Assembly (NCBI GenBank): GCA_937894675.1
Contig: CALCQO010000046.1
Coordinates: 1-64,000 of the forward strand
Length of the DNA stretch: 64,000 nt
Origin: an uncultured Clostridia bacterium
Lineage (GTDB): Bacteria > Bacillota > Clostridia > Christensenellales > Aristaeellaceae
Direction: 5' to 3'
Positions 53,401-61,789 of the stretch are shown here, piece after piece. The notes under the pieces were generated by a model. The model saw nothing but the letters and a program-made list of their open reading frames with translations, did no database searches and had not been told where the DNA came from. Made by a program: the position numbers and the translations under genes. Position 1 is the stretch's first letter. Every line of letters starts with the position of its first letter.

Positions 53401-54738
53401 CGCGCTCCTGTGACGATGCAGTTGGTTGCCAAGGTTGGAGGTCAAACCATTCCGTGGGTGGATCTAAGGGATGCCTCCGCCTCCAAGACGCAGATGAGCG
53501 CAGACGGCAAAGTAACCTTGGATAAGAATACCGACAAAGAAACCCACACCTTCGTAGGGCTGCCTGTGTACTATCAGGGAGAGAGGGTATCTTATGAGGT
53601 TGCGGAGCAGACAGTGCTTACCGGTTACAATAGCCCTGAATACGTGAAAAATGACCTGGGCGGCATGTCTGTTATCAACAGCATCAAGACATCAACACTC
53701 ACAATCACCAAACAGATTGCGGGCACCGAGTACACGGAAACAGAATCCTTCCAGTTCCGTGTGGTGCTGGACGGTGAAGAGGGAAATGCGTTCACCTTCA
53801 GCCTCAAACATGGTCAGAGCCATTCCATCACGAATTTGCCCTATGGGATTTCCTACCAAGTGGAGGAGACGAAGCCAGACGGATTCATTGTGACGTATGA
53901 TGAGTACGCGTCAGGCACCATGATGGGTGAGGACATTGCGACAACCGTAACCAACATCTACCAGGCCAGCGGTGCCTACGACATTGACGAAAATCTGAAC
54001 CCCACCAAAGAACTAACGGGCCGCGTTATGGCGGAGGAGGAATTCAGCTTCGAACTGAGGAAAGACGGTGAACTGATTGAGACGGTGCAGAACACTGCAA
54101 ATGGCAACATCCCCTTCAGCCCACTGACCTTTACCCAGGATGACATTGGCGAGCACGCCTACACCATACAGGAAGTGGATGGCGGAGAGGCTGGCATGAG
54201 CTACGACCCCAGAACGCTGGCCTTCACCATTCAGGTGAAAGACATCGGCGGACATCAACTGGAAGCGACAGTTATCAAACCAGATAGCGTAACGTTCAAT
54301 AACACGTTTACACCGCAGACAATGGACATCGTGCTTGAAAAACAATGGACGGACAACAACAATGCATTTGGCCTGCGGCCAACTTCCATCCAGGCGCAGC
54401 TGTTGCAGAACAACATCCCCCTGGGACAACCAGTTACTATCAGCGCCGCCAATGGCTGGATCATCTCGTATCCGAACCTGCCTATCCGCGATAGCGGCGG
54501 CAACCTGTATGTCTATACCCTGCGCGAAACGACAGTCCTGGCCAACTACCTGCCTACTTACCAGGGGCTGGCAGCCGGCCGCCTGATTATCATCAATACC
54601 CTGGTCGAGCAGCAAACGCCGCCCGTCCCGCCCGTTCTGCCGCCCGTCCCGCAGCCGGTCATCCTCCCGGATGCCCCCGAAATCATCCCCGGCGCTCCCG
54701 GCAATATCACGGGCAACATGGGCGAGACATTCGAGTAA
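50425..54738 (+). CDS. Giant secreted protein with tandem Cna_B domains
   Basis: This 1437-residue protein has a signal peptide (about 1-28), an unassigned N-terminal region (about 30-262), eight Cna_B repeats (about 265-974), a ninth divergent one, a further Ig-like unit, an FctA-like unit (FSFELRKDGELIE) and a last Cna_B (EKQWTDNNNAFGLRP). Each repeat keeps Lys in TK/KTW, Glu in YTIxE and Asn in LxNT, the set that makes internal Lys-Asn isopeptide bonds. It ends in a Pro-rich tail with no LPXTG or membrane helix. ATG 50425 is better spaced from AAAGAGG than 50419. Probably a stalk-like surface or matrix protein. Confidence 0.85.
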   Translation: MTHSIRKTMAVLLTLVLLLSNVPLVLASPFLTSNVLRVSNIIPPEYEPGNKDEESNYVELTGQSPNDKTIAIAIYQEDDGEPGIPVGSYWIAVTQQQESGTFKDIKTVKINGTVVWLDNGNYAPIIYSKRIAEENKPVRYAYINLGSYIPPATFSLTVDTTAGGYDIKSVSTGFTSIGSVNVYHVYGGQSYTDTAQSKTGLKIDSRLSINRWNPEGFELTKITVTYRDQKTGKTETQTFPPQNSVSIKIIRGVIDVVFTYSPSGIMISGTKTWKDNNNRDGARPSSITVLLMNGNTVVDRQTVTGPDWKYVFKNLPKYAGGKVITYTIKEADVAGYTSETSGYDLINTRTPESISVEGKKTWNDNEDQDGIRPTSIIVQLMNGKKIVDKKTVQGPDWTYSFTNLPKYAYGKEIHYTIKEVYVEGYTSKANGYDLTNTHIPETIKIQGTKTWKDNNNQDGARPTSITVLLMNGITEVDRQIVKGPDWEYTFKDLPKYANGKEIQYTIAEADVAGYMSEVKYGYNLINTRIPETISVEGKKTWDDKDNQDGIRPRSILVQLMNGRKVVDKKTVQGPEWTYSFTGLPKYANGREIQYTIKEVDVPGYKTKVDGYNLINTHTPATTKVEGIKTWKDHDNLEGLRPASITVLLMNGTTEVDRQTVTGPEWKYAFNNLPKYANGKETKYTIEEVAVDGYETKVYGRNLVNTRTPETTSVNGTKFWEDNNNQDGIRPTSITVKLMNGATEVDSKKVYAPWSYSFTNLPKYRNGQEIQYTIEEVNVTGYESKANGHDLTNTHTPETTSVNGTKFWEDNNNQDGIRPTSITVKLLNGTTEVDSKVVSEPWTYSFTELPKYANGQEIQYTIEEVDVDGYESKANGHDLTNTHTPETTSVNGTKFWEDNNNQDGIRPTSITVKLLNGTTEVDSKVVSEPWTYSFTELPKYANGQEIQYTIEEVDVDGYESKANGHDLTNTHTPETTTFLVEKVWEDFENRNNLRAPVTMQLVAKVGGQTIPWVDLRDASASKTQMSADGKVTLDKNTDKETHTFVGLPVYYQGERVSYEVAEQTVLTGYNSPEYVKNDLGGMSVINSIKTSTLTITKQIAGTEYTETESFQFRVVLDGEEGNAFTFSLKHGQSHSITNLPYGISYQVEETKPDGFIVTYDEYASGTMMGEDIATTVTNIYQASGAYDIDENLNPTKELTGRVMAEEEFSFELRKDGELIETVQNTANGNIPFSPLTFTQDDIGEHAYTIQEVDGGEAGMSYDPRTLAFTIQVKDIGGHQLEATVIKPDSVTFNNTFTPQTMDIVLEKQWTDNNNAFGLRPTSIQAQLLQNNIPLGQPVTISAANGWIISYPNLPIRDSGGNLYVYTLRETTVLANYLPTYQGLAAGRLIIINTLVEQQTPPVPPVLPPVPQPVILPDAPEIIPGAPGNITGNMGETFE
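51217..53346 (+). repeat. Eight tandem in-frame Cna_B repeats of 264-270 bp
   Basis: Units begin near 51217, 51484, 51751, 52021, 52288, 52555, 52819 and 53083. The last two are almost identical at the DNA level, with only a few silent differences, and the sixth is close to them; the first five have diverged and look like alternating pairs. This points to recent duplication in the 3' part. Confidence 0.85.
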
Positions 54739-54777
54739 CGCAGCGCCAGCACCACCAAGAGAATGGAGATAAAAACG

Positions 54778-56580
54778 ATGAAACGAAGAATAATACTTAC
54801 CATGATGGTGCTAGCACTGATGATGACCCTGCCCTCCGCGGCTTTGGCCGCGGAGGGGGGAAAACCTCTCGTGGTAGCATCCACAACCCAGATGAGTGGC
54901 AACTTCACCACCAACATGTGGGGCAACAATACATCCGATGTGGATATGCGCCTATTGCTCCACGGTTACCCAACCATTTATGAGAATCTCGACCAGCAGT
55001 ATGAAGTGAATGAGGTTGTTCTCATCAACCTGACAACCCGGGATGAAAATGACGGTGGCAAAACATTCAGCTTCAAAATCAAACCCGGTCTCCGCTACAA
55101 CGACGGAAGCCCCATTACCGCTAAGGATTATGTGTTTTCCGTGCTGCTGTCCTCCTCTCCTTACATAGAAGGCCTCGGTGGTTCCCCCATCGTGTTCGAC
55201 TATATCAAAGGCGCGCAGGACTATGTGCAGGACCCGACCAAGCCCTTTGCGGGCGTGCGGCTGCTGGGGGACATGTCCTTCAGCCTGACCATTACGCCCG
55301 AGAGCTTCCCCCACGCCAACGAAATGATCTACGCCCTGGTGCAGCCGTATCCCTACCAGGTAATCGTGCCGGGCAGCGATATCAAAGATGACGGCCAGGG
55401 CGCCTATGTCTCCGGCGCGTGGACGCTGGATGTGCTGATGGAATCCATGCTGAACCCTGAAACGGGTTACCTGAGCCATCCCATGGTGACATCCGGCCCC
55501 TACAGCCTGGTTTCCTATGACCCCCTCACGGGCAGGGCGGAAATGGATATCAACCCCAATTTCCAAGGCAATCCATACGGACAGAAACCCACCATCCAGC
55601 GCCTGGTGTATGAGCCAATCGCCAACAAGGACATCATCACGAAACTCAAAAACGGGGAAGTGGACCTGATAAACAAAGCGACAGCCCGCAGCGTGACCGA
55701 TGCCGCCGCCCAGGATGCTTCGCTGCATTCTGTGGAGTATGAACGGGAAGGCATGGCTTATCTTCTGGCCGCTACCGAAAAGGAAGTTATGTCCACCGTG
55801 GGTGTGCGCAAAGCGGTCGCCTACAGCCTGGACGTACCAACCATGATTGACCAATTCATCGGCGGCAAGGGGTTCCGTGTGTCTGGCTTCTATGGTCTGG
55901 TCACCGCCCGCTCTCCCGAGTTCAGAGCGCAAATCAACAGCATTCCCGTCTATAACCTCAACCAGGAATTGGCACTGCAGGCCGTTGTGGAGGACGGCTT
56001 TATACTCAATGAGTTGGGGGAACCCTACGATGAAAAGGCCGGCGGCATCCGCCACCGGCAGGGAGCGGCGGGTCTTATCCCGCTGAGTATTACCCTGGGC
56101 ATCACCCCGGACAACCTAGCGGCTGATATCGTCGCCAGACAATTGGAGCAGAACCTGCCCAAAATTGGCGCTCAGTTCAACCTGGCTATGCTGAACATGC
56201 CCACCCTGCTGAAGCAGTACTACCGCCAGGGGGAAAGAACAAGCGATCTGTTGTTCCTGGGCAGCAACTTCATGAAGGATTTTACGGGCAACCCAGCCGG
56301 GTACTCGGCGGAATCCTTCGACATGGGTAATAACCCGGCGGCGCTGATGGATAAACAGCTCAGCGACCTGAGCGTCAGCCTGCGCAGAACCGCCAACAAC
56401 CGCAACGCCTACGTGCAGATCTGGCGCTCCTACCAGACGCGTCTGGCGGAGATACTGCCCATCATCCCCCTGTATACCAATATCTACACCGACATCTATT
56501 CCGATCTGTCGGGGCTGACGGATTATCACCCCGAAAACTACTGGAGCTGGGGAGAAGCCATTCTCTACGCTCACCGCTGA
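54778..56580 (+). CDS. Family 5 extracellular solute-binding protein (peptide type)
   Basis: This 600-residue protein has a signal peptide (about residues 1-24, cleavage after ALA) and the SBP_bac_5 pattern: FSFKIKPGLRYNDGSPITAKDYVFS near residue 90 (shown across its core), TSGPYSLVSYD, and a C-terminal NYWSWGEA. It normally feeds oligopeptides to an Opp/Dpp permease, but no permease or ATPase gene is near. It also lacks a lipobox Cys, so in a single-membrane cell it should be released or held by a partner. ATG 54778 lies behind GGAGA; it is 39 bp after the Cna_B gene. A terminator follows. Confidence 0.88.
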   Translation: MKRRIILTMMVLALMMTLPSAALAAEGGKPLVVASTTQMSGNFTTNMWGNNTSDVDMRLLLHGYPTIYENLDQQYEVNEVVLINLTTRDENDGGKTFSFKIKPGLRYNDGSPITAKDYVFSVLLSSSPYIEGLGGSPIVFDYIKGAQDYVQDPTKPFAGVRLLGDMSFSLTITPESFPHANEMIYALVQPYPYQVIVPGSDIKDDGQGAYVSGAWTLDVLMESMLNPETGYLSHPMVTSGPYSLVSYDPLTGRAEMDINPNFQGNPYGQKPTIQRLVYEPIANKDIITKLKNGEVDLINKATARSVTDAAAQDASLHSVEYEREGMAYLLAATEKEVMSTVGVRKAVAYSLDVPTMIDQFIGGKGFRVSGFYGLVTARSPEFRAQINSIPVYNLNQELALQAVVEDGFILNELGEPYDEKAGGIRHRQGAAGLIPLSITLGITPDNLAADIVARQLEQNLPKIGAQFNLAMLNMPTLLKQYYRQGERTSDLLFLGSNFMKDFTGNPAGYSAESFDMGNNPAALMDKQLSDLSVSLRRTANNRNAYVQIWRSYQTRLAEILPIIPLYTNIYTDIYSDLSGLTDYHPENYWSWGEAILYAHR

Positions 56581-56596
56581 CACCACAAGATAACCC

Positions 56597-56630
56597 GCAG
56601 CAGGGAAGGAATCTTCCCTGCTGCTTGTCA
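56597..56630 (+). terminator. Terminator after the solute-binding protein gene
   Basis: A perfect 12-bp stem, GCAGCAGGGAAG and CTTCCCTGCTGC, with a 4-nt loop and TTGTC after it. Confidence 0.75.
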
Positions 56631-56653
56631 TGCTCCCCATCTTCGTGTAGAAT
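56625..56653 (+). promoter_or_regulatory. Promoter of the LAL regulator gene
   Basis: TTGTCA (56625-56630), a 17-bp spacer and TAGAAT (56648-56653), overlapping the end of the preceding terminator. Confidence 0.65.
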
Positions 56654-56713
56654 GAGAATCAGTAGAGGTATCAAAAGATGTAAGTTTGCCCTGCTGATGG
56701 GGGAGAAAAACCG

Positions 56714-59173
56714 ATGCGGAGAACCGGGTTGTCCTATCTGCCCAGGCGTCTGTCGCTTAAATTGAGGGACGCCGAGCTGTTTGGCGCCACCATCATCGCT
56801 GCTCCCTCAGGCTATGGCAAGACGACCGCTGTGCGCCAGTTGGAGAAGGAACTGACCCATGCGGATTTTTTCTGGTGCCCCCCTGTCTGGAAAGATCAGC
56901 AGAATGGCTGGCGCGGCTTTTACGAGCAGGTAGCCCAGTTCGATCCCAGCTCTGCCCAGGCATTGTCCCAAATCGATATATTCGATGGCGGGGAAGTGCA
57001 GGGCGCGGATATTCTGCGCAGCATCACCTGCCCCGTCAACCAGAGCACCTTCCTGGTGATAGATGATTTTGATCATTTTCTTGGCATTGTGCCGCCCATG
57101 GTGGTCAATGCCCTCATCAACCATACCTGTGAATCCCTGCACATCATCCTGATTGGCCAGGGGTTCGAACTGCCCTTTGCCGCCAGGTACAGCGCGTTTG
57201 CCCTGAACTGGATAGGTACAAACGACCTGATGTTTGACCTGGAGGATATCCGGAATTATTACAGCCAAGCCGGACTGACGATTGATACCAGGCAGGCGCA
57301 GGAAATTCTGGATAAAACCCACGGCTGGACAATCGCGGTGGCCATGGGGGTGCAGGACACGCTCAACCGGGCGGACAACCCCAGGTGGCCGGTTCCTGTT
57401 CTTCTGGCGCGGCTGTATTTTGACCGCCGGGGACCGGAAGAACGAAAGAACCTGCTGGCCCTCGCGTTTTTTGATGAGGTGAACGAAGGGGATCTATGCG
57501 ACTTATGGGGCATTCCCCAGCTGGATGACGCTTCCCTATCTCTGCTGGCTTCCATTCCGTTGCTCAGTGAGGATGAGGCGAGGCAAACCTACACCCTGCG
57601 CCCCGCGCTGAAACAGTTTTTAAGGGGAAGGCTCGACAACGCGCCATCCGCTGTCTGGAATGAGATTTACCGCCGCGCGGGCCACCGCTTTGCGTCCCGA
57701 GGCGAAATCAGCGAAGCCATCGCATGTTACTATGCCATAAAAGATTATGAGTCTATCCTGGCGCTGGATTTGAAACTGCTCACTTTCACCAAGGCAGGGG
57801 ATATGCCCTTTGAGGCGGTCGCGCGGGAAATTGTCGCCTCAACCCCTGTGGAACTGTTCAAGCAGTACCCTATTTCCCTATTGCGCCTTGCATACCATCA
57901 ATACGCAGCGGGGGATATGGAGGCATATGCCCAGGCCATGTCCCTGGCTGCCACTTTTATGACCCCGGAAGAAGAGCCGGCGCTATACGGGGAATGGCTG
58001 CTGGTATCCATGATGCGCCAGTTGCCGGACCTGGAAAAAATGAATGCTGTGCTGCTGCAGGCCGAGAGGTATTTGCAGGGCGCGCCCCGCTCCATTCCCA
58101 GGGAGGAGCCTTTCCTCTTTGGCTGCCCCTCCATCTGGTTTGCTTTTTATCACCAGCCCGGGCAGGGGGAGAGGATTGCCGGGCAGTTGACTGCCTTGCT
58201 TAAAGATTACCAGCGAATCTTTGGCGGCCGGGGCTTTGGCGCGGATATCCTCTACCGGGGAGAACTGGCCAGTATGCAGCTGCGCCTGGACGAAGCAAGC
58301 GCGTTTGCCAATACCGCGGCGGCTCTTGGCGAGCAGGCGCAGCAGCCGACAGTGGTGTACGGCGCGGCGCTGCTGATGGCGCGCATCGCCATCGCCCACA
58401 AAGACATCGAAGGCGCGCATAAAGCCCTGCAGTATCTGGAGGAAAGCACCGACAGCTTCCCGGCGCTAAAGTCCTCTGCCATGAATGATTATATGCTGTC
58501 GTCGGTGCGCAGCATCATGCTGTCCATGATGCAGGAAATGGGTATGGCGCCTGGGATTACCGGGCAGGCAGGACGGATGCCCAGAGGCAACTCCCTCTTA
58601 TCGCAGATGTCGCTGCATGTACAGGTGGTGGAACTGCTCATGCGCGGGGAGATCGACCGGGCGCTGGGCGAAATGGAAGCTGTGCTGACACAGGACGCTA
58701 ACCATTGCAATACCGTCACCCGGATGATTATGAACACGGCTGTCGCCATTTGCCAGCTTGCCTCCGGCAGGCAGCGGGAGGCCTTGGCCGCTGTGGAGAA
58801 AGCCCTGGCGCTTGCCAGCGGGGATCAGCTGATGGCCATGTTCTCCAACCATCGGGAGTATATCCAGACTCTGCTGGAACACCCCAGCCTGAAGAAATAC
58901 CGCCCCTTTATTGACATGATTCTGTCGCGGGAATCCGTGCCGATGCCAGCTGTGCCTGCCGAGCGGACCATCGAGAAACACGCGAATCTGCCCCAAACGC
59001 TGACAGCCCGGGAAAGGGAAGTAGCCAATTTGGCGGCCAGCGGCTTGCGCAACGCGGAAATAGGCAGCAAGCTTTTTATCTCTGAAAGCACGGTGAAAAA
59101 GCATATGCAAACCATCTTTGACAAGCTGGAAATTGATAGAAGAACCCGGCTGATTGAGCGCCTGGGTCGATAA
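56714..59173 (+). CDS. LAL/MalT-type ATP-dependent LuxR regulator
   Basis: This 819-residue protein has Walker A (APSGYGKTT, residues 30-38) and Walker B (FLVIDDFD, about 113-120) of a STAND ATPase, a helical winged region, a TPR-like middle part (about 330-720), and a C-terminal LuxR HTH (LTAREREVANLAASGLRNAEI, read as two halves around residue 765; ISESTVKKHMQTIFDKL). Such proteins activate genes on binding a ligand and ATP. Lying behind three secreted-protein genes, it is the likely controller of that locus; this is inference. The TPR part is shorter than MalT. Confidence 0.9.
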   Translation: MRRTGLSYLPRRLSLKLRDAELFGATIIAAPSGYGKTTAVRQLEKELTHADFFWCPPVWKDQQNGWRGFYEQVAQFDPSSAQALSQIDIFDGGEVQGADILRSITCPVNQSTFLVIDDFDHFLGIVPPMVVNALINHTCESLHIILIGQGFELPFAARYSAFALNWIGTNDLMFDLEDIRNYYSQAGLTIDTRQAQEILDKTHGWTIAVAMGVQDTLNRADNPRWPVPVLLARLYFDRRGPEERKNLLALAFFDEVNEGDLCDLWGIPQLDDASLSLLASIPLLSEDEARQTYTLRPALKQFLRGRLDNAPSAVWNEIYRRAGHRFASRGEISEAIACYYAIKDYESILALDLKLLTFTKAGDMPFEAVAREIVASTPVELFKQYPISLLRLAYHQYAAGDMEAYAQAMSLAATFMTPEEEPALYGEWLLVSMMRQLPDLEKMNAVLLQAERYLQGAPRSIPREEPFLFGCPSIWFAFYHQPGQGERIAGQLTALLKDYQRIFGGRGFGADILYRGELASMQLRLDEASAFANTAAALGEQAQQPTVVYGAALLMARIAIAHKDIEGAHKALQYLEESTDSFPALKSSAMNDYMLSSVRSIMLSMMQEMGMAPGITGQAGRMPRGNSLLSQMSLHVQVVELLMRGEIDRALGEMEAVLTQDANHCNTVTRMIMNTAVAICQLASGRQREALAAVEKALALASGDQLMAMFSNHREYIQTLLEHPSLKKYRPFIDMILSRESVPMPAVPAERTIEKHANLPQTLTAREREVANLAASGLRNAEIGSKLFISESTVKKHMQTIFDKLEIDRRTRLIERLGR

Positions 59174-59190
59174 AACACCTAGAAATCAAT

Positions 59191-59229
59191 AAAAAACCCG
59201 GACTCCCTTATGGAATCCGGGTATTTTTT
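59191..59229. terminator. Bidirectional terminator after the LAL gene
   Basis: ACCCGGACTCC and GGAATCCGGGT pair with one mismatch around CTTAT, flanked by AAAAAA and TTTTTT. Confidence 0.85.
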
Positions 59230-59237
59230 CATTTTCA

Positions 59238-59906
59238 TTAAACGGCGCTGGCCGGCTGGGGTTCCTTGGTGACCACATACAGCAGAGCGGGGGTCATCAA
59301 CCCCAGGGTCAGGGTGACCAGCATGTCGAACAGGTAGTATCCGTTGAAGCGCAGGTACTCCTCCGGCCAGATAAACAGGGAGATATGCAGCATCATCTCG
59401 TTGAAAAACACCATCGCCAGCACAATGGCGTGATAGATGGCGCGGTAACGTTGTTTATGCTGGAGGGCGTAGAGAAAGCCCCGGAAACTGACCCAGGCCA
59501 GCGATAAGAAGGCGAGGCACCAAAACGTGTTCACCCAGGGACTGGCGTATTCCATTTCCACAAACCAGGCGATGGCGAAGATAATGGTTATCAGCGGCGC
59601 GAGAAAAGCAAGCGGGGGATACCAGCGCTTTTCTTCAGGCCCGGCCAGAGCCTGCCCAATGGAAGTCAGGCACAGGAGGGAACCAATCCAGGCGAAGTTC
59701 GCTGGGCTGGGTTCCAGGGGAGAGTACCCCCGAAGGAACGCGTACAGCAGCCAGAAAACCAGCCCCAGTGCCCAGCACATCAAGCCGCTGCACAGAAAAG
59801 CGAACACTGTCTGCTTGTTTTTTCGAAACAGCCACAAAGACCACAGGGAGCCTGTGGCGGCTACGAGCAATTGCAGGAAATTATCCAGCAGTTCCAATGG
59901 TGGCAT
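59238..59906 (-). CDS. Multi-pass membrane protein of unknown function
   Basis: This 222-residue protein has about six or seven hydrophobic helices with few polar loops and no recognised catalytic motif. The pattern resembles the histidine-kinase-type 7TM sensory modules without their output domain, but this is weak. It is the last gene of the reverse run that starts with the ECF sigma factor, 68 bp after the PrsW gene. Confidence 0.55.
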   Translation of the reverse strand: MPPLELLDNFLQLLVAATGSLWSLWLFRKNKQTVFAFLCSGLMCWALGLVFWLLYAFLRGYSPLEPSPANFAWIGSLLCLTSIGQALAGPEEKRWYPPLAFLAPLITIIFAIAWFVEMEYASPWVNTFWCLAFLSLAWVSFRGFLYALQHKQRYRAIYHAIVLAMVFFNEMMLHISLFIWPEEYLRFNGYYLFDMLVTLTLGLMTPALLYVVTKEPQPASAV

Positions 59907-59974
59907 CTACGGCCGCCTTTCGTTGATGGCAGTTCTTAAGAAAGATAATCAGAAGAGTGCTTGGGTATACCCGC

Positions 59975-60616
59975 TCAGGCAGGCTGGGCTTCATCCGCTG
60001 TCAGACGCAGGGGGAACATTTTCAGCCACAGGGCGAACAGCAGGGGGACGATATAGCCCGCCCATCTGGCAGGCCCGGGGAAGGACACCAGCAGGTTGTA
60101 CACGGCGTGGTAGACGATGGCGATGGATATTACCCCAAAGATGGCGGTGAACTTGGGCCAGTTTTCCCTGCGGCTGTAGGACAGGCTAGCGCCCATAAAG
60201 GCGGTTCTGCCAATGTGCATGGCGCCTACCGTCAGACCGCGCAGCACCATGCCCATCAAATCGCCGGTGTCCACCAGCGTCAGATAACAGACGTTTTCAA
60301 AGGTGGCAAACCCGGTGCCGATGGCCATGGCCGAGTCCATCATGCGCCTGTGGTTGGGCGCAAACAGCACCGTGATGTACAAAAGCGGCAGAAACTTGCC
60401 GATTTCCTCCACAATGGGCGCGACAATAATCACGGCGTCCAGGTTGTCATGCCCCCCCAGGGCGGTAAAAAAGCTGTTGAAATAGGCGCATATCAGACAG
60501 ACCGCCATGCCCATGGTGAAATGCCAGATGAAAAACCGGCTTGTGCCGCGTAAAAAGGGCAGCGACACCAGCAATGGCGCCGCCAGACAGATAAAGATGT
60601 TTTCGGCGTAAATCAT
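59975..60616 (-). CDS. PrsW-type intramembrane metalloprotease
   Basis: This 213-residue membrane protein has the PrsW signatures: APIVEEIGKFLPL (catalytic Glu pair), GFATFENVCYL, VGAMHIGRTAF and VYHAVYNLL. In Bacillus, PrsW makes the first cut in the anti-sigma factor RsiW and so starts release of SigW. Here it lies 100 bp after a small membrane protein and an ECF sigma gene on the same strand, which fits the same job. GGTGGAGACGGT precedes ATG. Confidence 0.88.
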   Translation of the reverse strand: MIYAENIFICLAAPLLVSLPFLRGTSRFFIWHFTMGMAVCLICAYFNSFFTALGGHDNLDAVIIVAPIVEEIGKFLPLLYITVLFAPNHRRMMDSAMAIGTGFATFENVCYLTLVDTGDLMGMVLRGLTVGAMHIGRTAFMGASLSYSRRENWPKFTAIFGVISIAIVYHAVYNLLVSFPGPARWAGYIVPLLFALWLKMFPLRLTADEAQPA

Positions 60617-60716
60617 ACCGTCTCCACCGTTTCTATCAAAGAATCATGATGAAAGGATGTTGAAACGACCAAACAAGCCCCATGGCTTTTCTGCCCGGTC
60701 ATTTAGTTCGGAGAGA

Positions 60717-61040
60717 TCAGCGGTTGTGTTTTTCCTTTTCCCGCAGCCACTGGCTGAGCAGCACCACGCAGGCACCGAGAATAAACGCCAGCACCCCCAC
60801 CACGATATAGCTGATGGCGCTGTTGCTCACAAACAGGGCGCCCAGCGTGTGGGATACCGTCGGCGCGTCCTGGGGCAGGTCCACTCCCTTGGGGATAAAA
60901 ACGGCCAGCACGAACACCAGCATCAGTCCGGTGATGACGGTTGCGGCGCTGAGGAGGTAGCCCCGCTTCCTCAAACGCAGCCAGGTTATTTTCTTGGCTC
61001 TGATCAGCACCTGCTGGGCGATTTCCTGGTTGGACCTCAA
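60717..61040 (-). CDS. Small two-helix membrane protein, putative anti-sigma factor
   Basis: This 107-residue protein has a short cytoplasmic N-terminus (about residues 1-27, basic), two membrane helices (about 30-50 and 74-96), an outer loop of about 24 residues and a charged tail. It lies 6 bp after the ECF gene, the usual anti-sigma position, and before the protease gene. It lacks the HxxxCxxC zinc anti-sigma motif, so it is not a standard ASD protein. The anti-sigma role is inferred from position only. Confidence 0.55.
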   Translation of the reverse strand: MRSNQEIAQQVLIRAKKITWLRLRKRGYLLSAATVITGLMLVFVLAVFIPKGVDLPQDAPTVSHTLGALFVSNSAISYIVVGVLAFILGACVVLLSQWLREKEKHNR

Positions 61041-61046
61041 TTCTGC

Positions 61047-61595
61047 TCACTCCTTTAGCAAGCGGCATAGTACTTGCTTTGCCCTTGCAACCAAATGGGT
61101 AACCTGGGTAACGTTTTTCTGCATAATCTGGGCGGCGTCCCGATGGGTCATTCCCTGGAAGTACACCAGAGTCAACGCCTGGCGGTAGTCAACGCTCAGC
61201 TGGCTGATAGCACTGTGCAGGGTTTCCATGTCCTGATTTTTCAGGCAGTCGTCCTCGGCGCTGGAATTGTCCATGGGTTCCTGAATCAGGCGGATGATTT
61301 TTTCCGGCTCCAGCGGGATTTCCTTGATCTTTTTCCTGCTGCGCAGCGCGATGTGCCGGCCGATGGCAAACAGGTAGGTTTTCAGGCTCGCTTGTCCCCG
61401 GTAGCGGTCGCCGCTGGCCACCAGGTAGGCGAAAGCGTCCACCATGATTTCCTCAGCATCCTGACGGTTATGCACGATACTGTAAAGAAACATGGTGAAA
61501 TCGCCGCGGTGCTGCTCAATCAAGCCCTCAAGCGCCGCGGTATCGCCTGCGCAGATGCGGTGATACAGATCCATATCCCCGGCATTCTCCTGCAT
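61047..61595 (-). CDS. ECF-type RNA polymerase sigma factor
   Basis: This 182-residue protein has sigma-2 (FTMFLYSIVHNRQDAEEIM, near residues 32-50, then YRGQASLKTYLFAIGRH) and sigma-4 (LSVDYRQALTLVYFQGMTH, then RDAAQIMQKNVTQVTHLVARAK), with the sigma-3 region missing, as in ECF factors. ATG 61595 is behind GGAGG; the frame is open for a few codons upstream. A standard housekeeping promoter lies 70 bp before it. It should direct transcription of an envelope-stress regulon. Confidence 0.9.
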   Translation of the reverse strand: MQENAGDMDLYHRICAGDTAALEGLIEQHRGDFTMFLYSIVHNRQDAEEIMVDAFAYLVASGDRYRGQASLKTYLFAIGRHIALRSRKKIKEIPLEPEKIIRLIQEPMDNSSAEDDCLKNQDMETLHSAISQLSVDYRQALTLVYFQGMTHRDAAQIMQKNVTQVTHLVARAKQVLCRLLKE

Positions 61596-61667
61596 GAAAA
61601 CCTCCGTAGCGGCAAGGCGTGTACCTGGCGGCAAGCTCCTTTTGACAGAAATGGATTCCTTTCCTTC

Positions 61668-61696
61668 ATTATAGGACTGCGGATACCATTCGTCAA
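61668..61696 (-). promoter_or_regulatory. Promoter of the ECF sigma operon
   Basis: On the minus strand TTGACG, a 17-bp spacer and TATAAT. No ECF-like -35/-10 pair was seen here, so autoregulation is not evident. Confidence 0.75.
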
Positions 61697-61789
61697 TGGC
61701 TGCGTTTTGCTATGTGCAAGGCGCCCCCCTTCTATACATTGGGGCAGTCATTTGTTACAATGGCCAAAAGACAAGAAGGGGGAGATGGT

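Noticed and set aside
54601..54738. Sortase anchor at the end of the Cna_B protein
   Set aside because: The Pro-rich tail has no LPXTG-like motif followed by a hydrophobic helix and basic end.
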